From the NCBI GenBank assembly GCA_964554385.1, contig CAZKOM010000111.1:1-6006 (forward strand): DNA of 6,006 bases, written 5' to 3'. The translations under genes were made by a program, and so were the position numbers. This document shows, piece after piece, positions 1-4,959 of the stretch. How positions within the stretch are numbered: the first letter of the stretch is position 1; the number at the start of each line of letters is the position of its first letter. This stretch comes from JAGKXC01 sp964554385. Lineage in GTDB: Bacteria > Bacteroidota > Bacteroidia > NS11-12g > UBA955. The notes under the pieces were generated by a model. It searched no databases, was not told where the DNA came from, and saw only the letters and a program-made list of their open reading frames with translations.

Positions 1-767
1 TATTTATTGGAGATATTCACGGTAGAGATAGTTGGAAAAAAATTGTAGAACAAGAGTCGCAAGCCGATGTTTTTATATTCTATGGGGATTATTTTGATAG
101 CAAAGGACAGGTTAAAATTGCCGGGCCGAAACAACTGAGTAACTTCCTCGATATCATAGCATTTAAAAATTCGCTTGCAGCATCAAAACAAGAGGCAATA
201 TTGCTATTCGGCAACCACGATTTTCACTACATGCCTTGGTTCAAACGGGAACCCTATTCTGGTTTTCTCCCCTATATGGCCAAGAAGTACCAACGTGCCT
301 TGCTAACCCATTTCTCCCAATTGCAAATTGCTTATGCCTACCACGATTTATTGTGCACACATGCTGGTGTATCTATTGTTTGGTTGGAACATTTTTTAAA
401 TCGAGAATTTAATTCACCTGATTGGGCAAATTTATCTGCCTCTGAACTTGCCGATATTATCTCACAGTTTTTCGAGATTCGCCCATTACAATTTGATTTT
501 AATGGCTTTAATCCGTTTGGCGACGATCCCTGTCAATCCCCAATTTGGTTGCGTCCAAACGATATGATGCAGGTAAATAAAGGTAATTTGGAAGAATCGG
601 TAATTCAAGTATTCGGTCATACAGTGGTTTACTATCCCGAGGAAACATTTAATCTTTCCAAGGGGAAATATAACCAACGTTACTTCCAGACCGACATGTT
701 AGGTAAAGGATTTTATTTAAAATACGAAAACAAGGAATTTCAACTTTGTAACATCATAAAGGAATAA
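1..767 (+). CDS. PPP/calcineurin-like metallophosphatase, 5'-truncated by the window edge
   Basis: The reading frame is open from base 3, so the start codon lies outside the window; 254 residues are visible. Metallophosphatase motifs occur in order: GDIHG at visible residues 3-7, GDYFD at 28-32, GNHD at 70-73, HAG at 120-122 and GHT at 205-207. These supply the Asp, His and Asn ligands of a two-metal centre. A segment reading SPIWLRP sits about 20 residues before GHT and resembles the conserved W-x-R stretch of PPP phosphatases such as ApaH and PrpE, which cleave phosphoester bonds on proteins or dinucleotides. The usual GDxxDRG is GDYFDSKG here, so the canonical Arg is missing and the substrate cannot be inferred. 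No membrane segment is visible, so it is probably cytoplasmic. A TTG at 201 could pass as a start, but it lies inside the domain after the first two motifs and is rejected. A lipoprotein gene follows after 29 bp and may be co-transcribed. Confidence 0.88.
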   Translation, partial: FIGDIHGRDSWKKIVEQESQADVFIFYGDYFDSKGQVKIAGPKQLSNFLDIIAFKNSLAASKQEAILLFGNHDFHYMPWFKREPYSGFLPYMAKKYQRALLTHFSQLQIAYAYHDLLCTHAGVSIVWLEHFLNREFNSPDWANLSASELADIISQFFEIRPLQFDFNGFNPFGDDPCQSPIWLRPNDMMQVNKGNLEESVIQVFGHTVVYYPEETFNLSKGKYNQRYFQTDMLGKGFYLKYENKEFQLCNIIKE

Positions 768-796
768 TAAAAGTTCGATTAATTTATAATAACGAT

Positions 797-1360
797 ATGA
801 TAAACAGGTACCTCATCATTATAATAGGCTCAATACTTCTATGCATCGGTTGCAATAAATCTAAAAATGAACAACAGGCCATATCCGCTGCCATAGACTC
901 CTTCTATGCCGCAGAACCCATAGGAAATTACCGCTTCGCGAATCAGCGTTTTTTGAGTTCTGAATTGGTGGCACTTCTACAGAAAAGCAGCATAATTCAG
1001 CGCACTGATTCTGCCAGGCTCAAAGCGTTAGGCTCTTCCGATAAACCCTTAATGATTGAGGGGGATATCTTCACAAGTTTATTGGAAGGTAGCACAAGCC
1101 ATTCGATTGAGGAAATATCGATTCATCAGAATAAATGCAATTCTACTATCAACTCCTATTTACATGCTTTAATTACGGTGAAGTTTTGCAACCAGCAATA
1201 CGATAACTACACTTGGAGAGACACGGTAGAAATGATCCATGAAAAAGGGAGCTGGAAGATTCACAACATACGATACACAAAAGGAGCAGGACCACAGCCT
1301 ACCCTCCAAAAAACACTGCATGAATTCCTCAAAATGGAAATTACACAATCTATTGAGTAA
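797..1360 (+). CDS. small lipoprotein with NTF2-like (DUF3828-type) fold, function unknown
   Basis: This encodes 187 residues. The N-terminus is a lipoprotein signal peptide: Asn-Arg, a hydrophobic stretch at residues 5-15, then lipobox LCIGC with the lipidated Cys at 19. The mature protein starts with a short Asn/Lys/Glu/Gln tether and a helix (about 26-37), then a region ending in a beta segment with VEMIHEKGSWKIHNIRY at 144-160. A closing strand of that kind (V-x-x-x-x-x-x-x-W-K-I-x-x-I-x-Y) is typical of NTF2-like/DUF3828 domains, which form small cone-shaped pockets; this assignment is from memory of the family and is moderate. No catalytic residues are recognised. Two Cys in the mature part (114 and 131) could form a disulfide in the periplasm. 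It begins 29 bp after the phosphatase gene, so an operon is plausible. The start codon has no clear Shine-Dalgarno sequence, which is usual in Bacteroidota. Confidence 0.82.
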   Translation: MINRYLIIIIGSILLCIGCNKSKNEQQAISAAIDSFYAAEPIGNYRFANQRFLSSELVALLQKSSIIQRTDSARLKALGSSDKPLMIEGDIFTSLLEGSTSHSIEEISIHQNKCNSTINSYLHALITVKFCNQQYDNYTWRDTVEMIHEKGSWKIHNIRYTKGAGPQPTLQKTLHEFLKMEITQSIE

Positions 1361-1490
1361 AATCACTCAGTATATGGAGTAAAATGGTAAATCAACATTG
1401 ATATTTCCGATTGCATAAATCCGTAAAATATTTGTAATCAGTTGCATAAATCCGTAAGCAACTCTTAGAAAAAGTAGAGATTCTTGAAAC
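1361..1490. other. 130-bp spacer between two lipoprotein genes, carrying the tandem motif
   Basis: This AT-rich spacer contains the two 16-bp motif copies described separately. A TTTG at 1431-1434 preceded by AA-TA partly matches the Bacteroidota -7 box (TAnnTTTG), but no TTG lies at the expected distance upstream, so I do not call a promoter. No T-rich terminator is seen after the upstream gene. Confidence 0.5.
1411..1457 (+). repeat. two direct copies of TTGCATAAATCCGTAA, possible regulator-binding sites
   Basis: Identical 16-bp copies lie at 1411-1426 and 1442-1457, so their starts are exactly 31 bp apart, close to three turns of the DNA helix. The second copy sits inside an inverted repeat, AGTTGC (1440-1445) against GCAACT (1458-1463), and ends 33 bp before the ATG of the next gene. 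A 14/16 match recurs at 3246-3261 in front of another gene. The placement suggests a shared operator, but this is inference; the motif is not one I recognise. Confidence 0.55.
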
Positions 1491-2171
1491 ATGCGAAGAA
1501 TTTATATTTTAGCTATGCTGATGATTGTGATTTCGGGTTGCAGCATCGTACCGAAATATCACAGTAATGGGATCAAAATTTCATGGAATTCCAAAATATA
1601 TAATGGTGGCAATACCCATTCGATATCAAACGGGAAGAAACCCAACCAAAATTCCATTAAGAACTCTAACAGTTTTTTGCAGCAGACATTGGATTTATCT
1701 CAAGGCCAATCTGCAGCACTATCTGCAAAAACAAAGCGGTTAAACGCGTGTATGACTAGCGCTGGGTTACGCAAAACGAGGAACCAAACCTCATTTGATT
1801 ATGCAGAAGATGCTGTTAAAAATTCTTATTTCATCTCATCCCATGTAAAAACATGGAATACCAATACACCAATCACTGCCTATCGTCCTGTAGATTCTGC
1901 AAAATCGGTGAGACCTAAAAAAACGTTGGAGCAATTGGATTTGCAGCTAAGACAAACGGAGGAAAAAATCCGTGACAATTTTGAAGGATTTGCATTGTTA
2001 TTAAGCCCATTACTGATTAATGCATCGGGAAGAGAATCGAAATTTATCATGGGCTGGAACATCACCTTTTTCACACTAAGTTTTCTGTGCTTCTTCTTCG
2101 CCATTTTCTATTGCATTAAATACGTATTTCAGTGGTCTAGATATACGATTTTAAGACATACTAGGAAATAG
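1491..2171 (+). CDS. lipoprotein with YHSxG module and C-terminal membrane helix, function unknown
   Basis: This encodes 226 residues. The signal peptide starts MRRIY, has a hydrophobic core to about residue 14, and ends in lipobox ISGC with the lipidated Cys at 17. Directly after it comes CSIVPKYHSNGI (17-28). The region from 30 to 140 is polar, rich in Asn, Ser and Lys, and likely flexible. A charged helix that may form a short coiled coil spans 144-162 (EQLDLQLRQTEEKIRDN). A single strong transmembrane helix lies at about 188-212, followed by a basic tail ending RHTRK. By the positive-inside rule the tail is cytoplasmic, so the lipid and the helix would both hold the protein in the inner membrane with its middle in the periplasm. 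The first 80 residues resemble the product of the minus-strand gene at 4960-5961 (CSM-x2-RYHSSGF, then a KPKNQSKN segment, then SALS). The role is unknown; a part in envelope assembly would be a guess. Confidence 0.8.
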   Translation: MRRIYILAMLMIVISGCSIVPKYHSNGIKISWNSKIYNGGNTHSISNGKKPNQNSIKNSNSFLQQTLDLSQGQSAALSAKTKRLNACMTSAGLRKTRNQTSFDYAEDAVKNSYFISSHVKTWNTNTPITAYRPVDSAKSVRPKKTLEQLDLQLRQTEEKIRDNFEGFALLLSPLLINASGRESKFIMGWNITFFTLSFLCFFFAIFYCIKYVFQWSRYTILRHTRK

Positions 2172-2181
2172 AAAATTCAAA

Positions 2182-2214
2182 AAGCATATAAATGAAATAC
2201 GTTCCGATATGCTT
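2182..2214. terminator. 8-bp inverted repeat after the lipoprotein stop, possible terminator
   Basis: AAGCATAT (2182-2189) is perfectly complementary to ATATGCTT (2207-2214) across a 17-base loop, 10 bp past the stop codon at 2169-2171. No T run follows on the + strand, but one does on the - strand (TTTTTG). The stem is AT-rich and weak, so it may end transcription only poorly or may be a protein-binding site. Confidence 0.3.
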
Positions 2215-2305
2215 CAACTCTACCCATTTACTGTAATCCAGTTATATCAACTTTACCAATTCGTTTAACCCCAAACGAGATCTAATAAGTTATTTCACTG
2301 CAACA

Positions 2306-2360
2306 CTTCAAGCAAAAAATGCGTACGATTGTTAACTTCATAAGATGAGTAAAATTTTAT
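2306..2360 (+). repeat. left copy of a 55-bp duplication flanking the N run
   Basis: These 55 bases are identical to 2461-2515. They include the start codon and first five codons of the SOUL gene (ATG at 2345), then run into the Ns. Read as genuine DNA this would be a broken duplicate of the gene start; the more likely reading is overlapping contig ends. Confidence 0.95.
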
Positions 2361-2460
2361 NNNNNNNNNNNNNNNNNNNNNNNNNNNNNNNNNNNNNNNN
2401 NNNNNNNNNNNNNNNNNNNNNNNNNNNNNNNNNNNNNNNNNNNNNNNNNNNNNNNNNNNN
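2361..2460. other. assembly gap of exactly 100 Ns
   Basis: A run of exactly 100 undetermined bases is the conventional placeholder for a gap of unknown length. Because the same 55 bases end one contig and begin the next, the true gap may be zero or negative, with the contigs overlapping. Confidence 0.97.
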
Positions 2461-2515
2461 CTTCAAGCAAAAAATGCGTACGATTGTTAACTTCATAAGA
2501 TGAGTAAAATTTTAT
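2461..2515 (+). repeat. right copy of the 55-bp duplication, containing the true SOUL gene start
   Basis: This is identical to 2306-2360. This copy continues into the complete gene from the ATG at 2500, so it is the functional one. The region upstream of that ATG has no evident Shine-Dalgarno sequence. Confidence 0.95.
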
Positions 2516-3090
2516 GGATTGTTGGATCGTTGGTTGTATTAGTAATAATCGTTTTGGTTGTGACTTCGTTCAGCAATAAAGGCATTGAAACGCCCGAGTA
2601 TACCGTTTTAAAAAAATACGGGGATGTGGAAATCCGTAAGTACCCTAACATGGTGGTGGCAAAGACTTCATTAAGCAACAACTCATTTGAAAACGCTGGG
2701 AGTAATGGTTTTCGAACCATTGCAAACTATATTTTCGGAGGGAATGAAGGCAATCAAAAAATTGCGATGACAGCACCTGTTGTAATGTCGATGGGTGATT
2801 CGGCCTCCATGTACTTCGTAATGCCCAAGCAATATTCGAAAGACCAATTGCCCAAACCCACTGGCAAGAATGTGTCTATTGTTGAGGAAAGTGCTAAGGT
2901 TTTAGCGGTATTGAAATACGGTGGATTTTCATCTGATAAGGACATCAAAAAATACTGCGAACTTCTTCAAGAGGAATTAACCAAACAGAATATTTCTACA
3001 AAAGGAAGTTATATGTATATGGGGTATAACGCTCCTTGGGATGTGGTAAACAGACGAAACGAAGTGGCGATTGAAGTGAATTGGGAATAG
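2500..3090 (+). CDS. SOUL-family haem-binding protein, N-terminally membrane-anchored
   Basis: This encodes 196 residues. A hydrophobic helix at about 4-24 acts as an uncleaved anchor or signal; there is no lipobox Cys. The SOUL domain fills residues 30-196 with recognisable family segments: YTVLKKYGDVEIRKYP at 34-49, KIAMTAPV at 87-94, YFVMPKQY at 105-112, LKYGGFS at 138-144, YNAPW at 176-180 and the closing strand RRNEVAIEVNW at 185-195. SOUL/HBP proteins bind haem or other tetrapyrroles loosely in a cleft of a beta-barrel-like fold; their bacterial role is not settled, and haem buffering or transport is only a suggestion. The topology places the domain outside the cytoplasm. No haem-uptake or tetrapyrrole gene is next to it. 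Its promoter region is disturbed by the assembly gap, but the reading frame is intact and of normal length for the family. Confidence 0.93.
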   Translation: MSKILWIVGSLVVLVIIVLVVTSFSNKGIETPEYTVLKKYGDVEIRKYPNMVVAKTSLSNNSFENAGSNGFRTIANYIFGGNEGNQKIAMTAPVVMSMGDSASMYFVMPKQYSKDQLPKPTGKNVSIVEESAKVLAVLKYGGFSSDKDIKKYCELLQEELTKQNISTKGSYMYMGYNAPWDVVNRRNEVAIEVNWE

Positions 3091-3245
3091 ATAGGAGTTT
3101 TTACTGAGTTGCCGAGTTTAATAATCGATTTAATTCCTAATCAAATTCTCGAGGAAACTCCATGGATAAGCAATTGTTTTACAATAAATTCATTAAAGAA
3201 CAATTCCTTTAAATTACGATAAATCGCCAAATTCTAGTTGGCCGT

Positions 3246-3261
3246 TTGCGAAAATCCGTAA
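3246..3261 (+). promoter_or_regulatory. third copy of the TTGC-N2-AAATCCGTAA motif
   Basis: TTGCGAAAATCCGTAA matches the copies at 1411 and 1442 at 14 of 16 positions; only the two central bases after TTGC differ. As with the 1442 copy, a G follows. It lies 102 bp before the ATG at 3364, on the same strand and in the same orientation to the gene as the other copies. Confidence 0.5.
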
Positions 3262-3275
3262 GGAAATTAGGCTTA

Positions 3276-3283
3276 CACTTTTG
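3276..3283 (+). promoter_or_regulatory. candidate Bacteroidota -7 box (CACTTTTG)
   Basis: This matches the Bacteroidota sigma-factor -7 consensus TAnnTTTG except for the first base. The nearest TTG upstream (3246-3248) is 27 bp away, longer than the usual spacing of about 19-21 bp. If used, it would start a leader of about 75 bases before the gene at 3364. Confidence 0.25.
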
Positions 3284-3306
3284 AAAATTGTAGAGTCATT
3301 AGGAAA

Positions 3307-3327
3307 ATGTACAACAACTGCTGCTAG
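3307..3327 (+). CDS. possible leader peptide Met-Tyr-Asn-Asn-Cys-Cys
   Basis: ATG-TAC-AAC-AAC-TGC-TGC-TAG is a complete six-residue reading frame. AGGA at 3301-3304 lies two bases before the ATG, unusual in this window where other starts lack such a signal, though closer to the start than is ideal. Codons 3 to 7 overlap the 5' arm of the hairpin at 3314-3346, so ribosomes translating it would keep the stem from forming, as in attenuation leaders. Tandem Asn and tandem Cys codons fit that idea. A frame this short can arise by chance, so this is a hypothesis. Confidence 0.25.
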   Translation: MYNNCC

Positions 3328-3351
3328 GGTTTTTGGTGGCAGTTGTTTTTT
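3314..3351 (+). terminator. strong intrinsic-terminator-like hairpin in the leader of the 3364 gene
   Basis: Arm 3314-3327 (ACAACTGCTGCTAG) pairs with 3333-3346 over 14 positions, the outer eight being Watson-Crick and the inner six including four G-T wobbles, with a five-base loop. A run of six Ts (3346-3351) follows at once. This is the best terminator in the window, yet it ends only 12 bp before the ATG at 3364. That leaves no room for a promoter between them, so transcripts for the downstream gene must read through it. It may be an attenuator, or the end of a short RNA started near 3290. As a plain terminator of the SOUL gene it would be over 220 bp from that gene's stop. Confidence 0.65.
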
Positions 3352-3363
3352 AAACCTAATTTT

Positions 3364-4176
3364 ATGAGATTATTTATTTGCTTTATCGTTGTGGTTTTTG
3401 GAACAGCAAAACCACTTTTTGGTCAATCACAAATGATTGGTTTTGATTCCATTTTTTTAGCTGAAACAAAGGGGTTCAGATTAAAAAAAGAAGAACGAAT
3501 TAAATTGATGATGGAGCATAAAACGATTGCGATTATGCCTGCAGCGGTGAGTAGGTTCAAAGGAATGTTTAAACCTTATCCAATGGATAGTCTAATGCAA
3601 AAATCCACTGCTTTCCGAGTACAGCAGATGGCATATCACACACTACAAACAACCTCAAGACGCGATATTCCTAAGATTGCTGTAAAACCACTAATTGAAA
3701 CGAATTATATTCTAGATTCGTTATACGAAGCATTCCCGCAGTCGAACGTTTACGATATTATAAAAGCGTTAGGGGTTGATGCTATTTTAATTCCAGACTA
3801 TCAAATATCTGTACCCAGAACAGGGAGTTACGCAGCTGCAGGCGGATTGATGATAGCTTCCGCGTTGTTAGGAGGTAGAAATTATAACAGATTACCTGAA
3901 ACAACATCAACCATCAATTACTACGTAATAGACGCGAATATGGATTTATTATTCTCGATCAATCCAAATCCAGAGCAATTTGAAATTGTAGACCCTGCTT
4001 CGGATCGTGTTCCTAAGGTGAAAATTGGAAATTCCGAATTAAGAAAACTCCCCTATGTAGAACATATTTATCGAATAAAAAACGAAAAAACTCGAAAAAT
4101 TGTAAATACAATTTCTTACACCACATTAACAATTGGTATACTAGCGCTATTATCGATTGGCTATAGCATGCAGTAA
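3364..4176 (+). CDS. exported protein with C-terminal membrane helix, function unknown
   Basis: From the ATG at 3364 this encodes 270 residues. A TTG at 3343 would add seven residues but lies inside the terminator stem and spoils the signal peptide, so the ATG is preferred. Residues 1-20 form a Sec signal peptide (MRLFICFIVVVFGTAK, cleavage near LFGQ-S). The mature part has a strand reading KTIAIMPA at 53-60, a helical basic region (40-120), IIKALGVDAILIPDY at 132-146, a Gly/Ala-rich hydrophobic stretch at 155-171 (AAAGGLMIASALLGG), and a strand pair around INYYVIDANMDLLFSI at 184-199. The arrangement of an IAIMP strand followed by a GVDAIL strand recalls periplasmic CsgG/GNA1162-like lipoproteins, but there is no lipobox and the likeness is weak. 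A hydrophobic helix closes the protein at 249-267, an unusual tail anchor. The role is unknown. Confidence 0.8.
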   Translation: MRLFICFIVVVFGTAKPLFGQSQMIGFDSIFLAETKGFRLKKEERIKLMMEHKTIAIMPAAVSRFKGMFKPYPMDSLMQKSTAFRVQQMAYHTLQTTSRRDIPKIAVKPLIETNYILDSLYEAFPQSNVYDIIKALGVDAILIPDYQISVPRTGSYAAAGGLMIASALLGGRNYNRLPETTSTINYYVIDANMDLLFSINPNPEQFEIVDPASDRVPKVKIGNSELRKLPYVEHIYRIKNEKTRKIVNTISYTTLTIGILALLSIGYSMQ

Positions 4177-4239
4177 ATTATGAGTGTATAAACTAGGTTC
4201 ACCATTGAATTAGGTTACTTGCCCTATAAAATCCTGATA
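4177..4239. other. 63-bp convergent spacer without a clear terminator
   Basis: The two flanking genes end towards each other here. I find no stem of six or more base pairs followed by a T run on either strand, so transcription from both sides may overlap. Confidence 0.5.
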
Positions 4240-4857
4240 TTAAAAATCCAATTTCGGAGCAGCAGGAACTAAGGCTCTTTCGGCGTCTAATTTGGTTAAG
4301 TTATTAATCACTCGATAATCGGTAGCGATTTGATTACCAACTATACGAGTATCTAATAACAAATTAGAGAAGTATACCATATTTTCCCAATGCACCGATT
4401 TCACCCCAATTGGAAAATTCATGTAGGGTTTATTTCCCGAAACGTGCGAACAGATTTCTGGAGTGACTACTACTTTTTTCCCTTGTGCATCGATAAAATA
4501 ACTAGGCACAGTGTACCGCACCACCAATTTTGATACATGCTTCATGAAGGTGGTATGTAAGGTATCGGATCCTATTGTATTCACTTTAACCACTGTTCCT
4601 TGATACACTTTCTTGGAAATCGGCGTATAGAATAACTCCAATGTAGATGCTTCCCCACCTAATTTACCGGATAGGAGGTAGCTTTTACCTGTCTCTTTGG
4701 TTTTTGTTAACGCTAATTTTTGGTTAAATTCGGCAGTAACTGAATCTACATCTCCAATGATATCAATCATTTGAATCCGTTGGGCTTGCAACTGAATTGA
4801 GTTGAACAGCAGCAATCCAATCAATAGAGACACTGATTTTTCAAACATCTTCCGCAT
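4240..4857 (-). CDS. exported beta-rich protein, function unknown
   Basis: This encodes 205 residues. A signal peptide occupies residues 1-25 (MRKMFEKSVSLLIGLLLF, cleavage near LQA-Q), without a lipobox, so the protein is periplasmic, secreted or surface-associated. The start is either the first ATG or the one three codons later (Met4); both keep the signal peptide. The mature region alternates hydrophobic and polar residues in the manner of beta strands, for example KVYQGTVVKVNTI at 83-95 and KLVVRYTVPSYFI at 110-122. A single Cys at 136 lies in VTPEICSHVSG. I recognise no domain or active site. The following minus-strand neighbour upstream (4960-5961) is 102 bp away, so joint transcription is possible but not shown. 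Confidence 0.78.
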   Translation of the reverse strand: MRKMFEKSVSLLIGLLLFNSIQLQAQRIQMIDIIGDVDSVTAEFNQKLALTKTKETGKSYLLSGKLGGEASTLELFYTPISKKVYQGTVVKVNTIGSDTLHTTFMKHVSKLVVRYTVPSYFIDAQGKKVVVTPEICSHVSGNKPYMNFPIGVKSVHWENMVYFSNLLLDTRIVGNQIATDYRVINNLTKLDAERALVPAAPKLDF

Positions 4858-4881
4858 TTCAAATTAACAATTAACAATGAT

Positions 4882-4899
4882 TTTGGTTGAATAACCAAA
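4882..4899. repeat. perfect 7-bp inverted repeat upstream of the 4857 gene
   Basis: TTTGGTT (4882-4888) and AACCAAA (4893-4899) are separated by four bases and lie 24 bp ahead of the ATG of the minus-strand gene. No T run follows in either direction, so an operator or a 5'-leader hairpin is likelier than a terminator. Short AT-rich palindromes of this size can occur by chance. Confidence 0.4.
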
Positions 4900-4959
4900 T
4901 TCCATGCCACAGAGGACTGGATCTATGCGAAATTGGGGAATTGCAGGAAAACAAAGACC

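Larger units (their letters stand above)
2172..2499. other. non-coding spacer containing the assembly gap
   Basis: Only about 173 bp of unique sequence remains once the Ns and the duplicated 55 bases are discounted. It holds one inverted repeat just after the upstream stop codon. I see no Bacteroidota -7 box with a correctly spaced TTG, no RNA gene and no plausible small reading frame. Confidence 0.6.
3091..3363. other. 273-bp spacer with motif copy, leader reading frame and hairpin
   Basis: The first part is AT-rich and holds a distant inverted repeat, GGAGTTT (3094-3100) against AAACTCC (3155-3161), which might fold after the SOUL gene but has no T run. The second half carries the 16-bp motif, a near-consensus -7 box, a seven-codon reading frame and a terminator-like hairpin, each listed separately. 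Confidence 0.6.

Noticed and set aside
486..677. 63-codon minus-strand reading frame inside the phosphatase gene
   Set aside because: It lies wholly within a gene with clear conserved motifs and shows no domain or signal of its own.
741..748. CAACTTTG as a -7 promoter box for the gene at 797
   Set aside because: It is one base from consensus but has no TTG at the expected distance and lies inside the phosphatase coding region.
1169..1366. 65-codon minus-strand reading frame over the end of the first lipoprotein gene
   Set aside because: It is antisense to a convincing lipoprotein and has no start signal or recognisable sequence.
1880..2104. 74-codon minus-strand reading frame inside the second lipoprotein gene
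   Set aside because: It is a shadow frame opposite the coiled-coil and membrane helix region; composition is unremarkable.
2345..2360. second start of the SOUL gene before the Ns
   Set aside because: It is part of the 55-bp duplication caused by contig overlap, so it is not treated as a pseudogene.
2629..2640. AAATCCGTAAG inside the SOUL gene as a further motif copy
   Set aside because: It encodes the conserved Ile-Arg-Lys of the domain and lacks the TTGC half, so it is explained by coding.
2493..2948. two minus-strand reading frames opposite the SOUL gene (2493-2720 and 2754-2948)
   Set aside because: Both are antisense to a firmly assigned domain and end at arbitrary points in it.
3343..3363. 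TTG start giving a longer form of the exported protein
   Set aside because: The TTG lies in the 3' arm of the hairpin and the added residues do not improve the signal peptide; the ATG at 3364 fits better.
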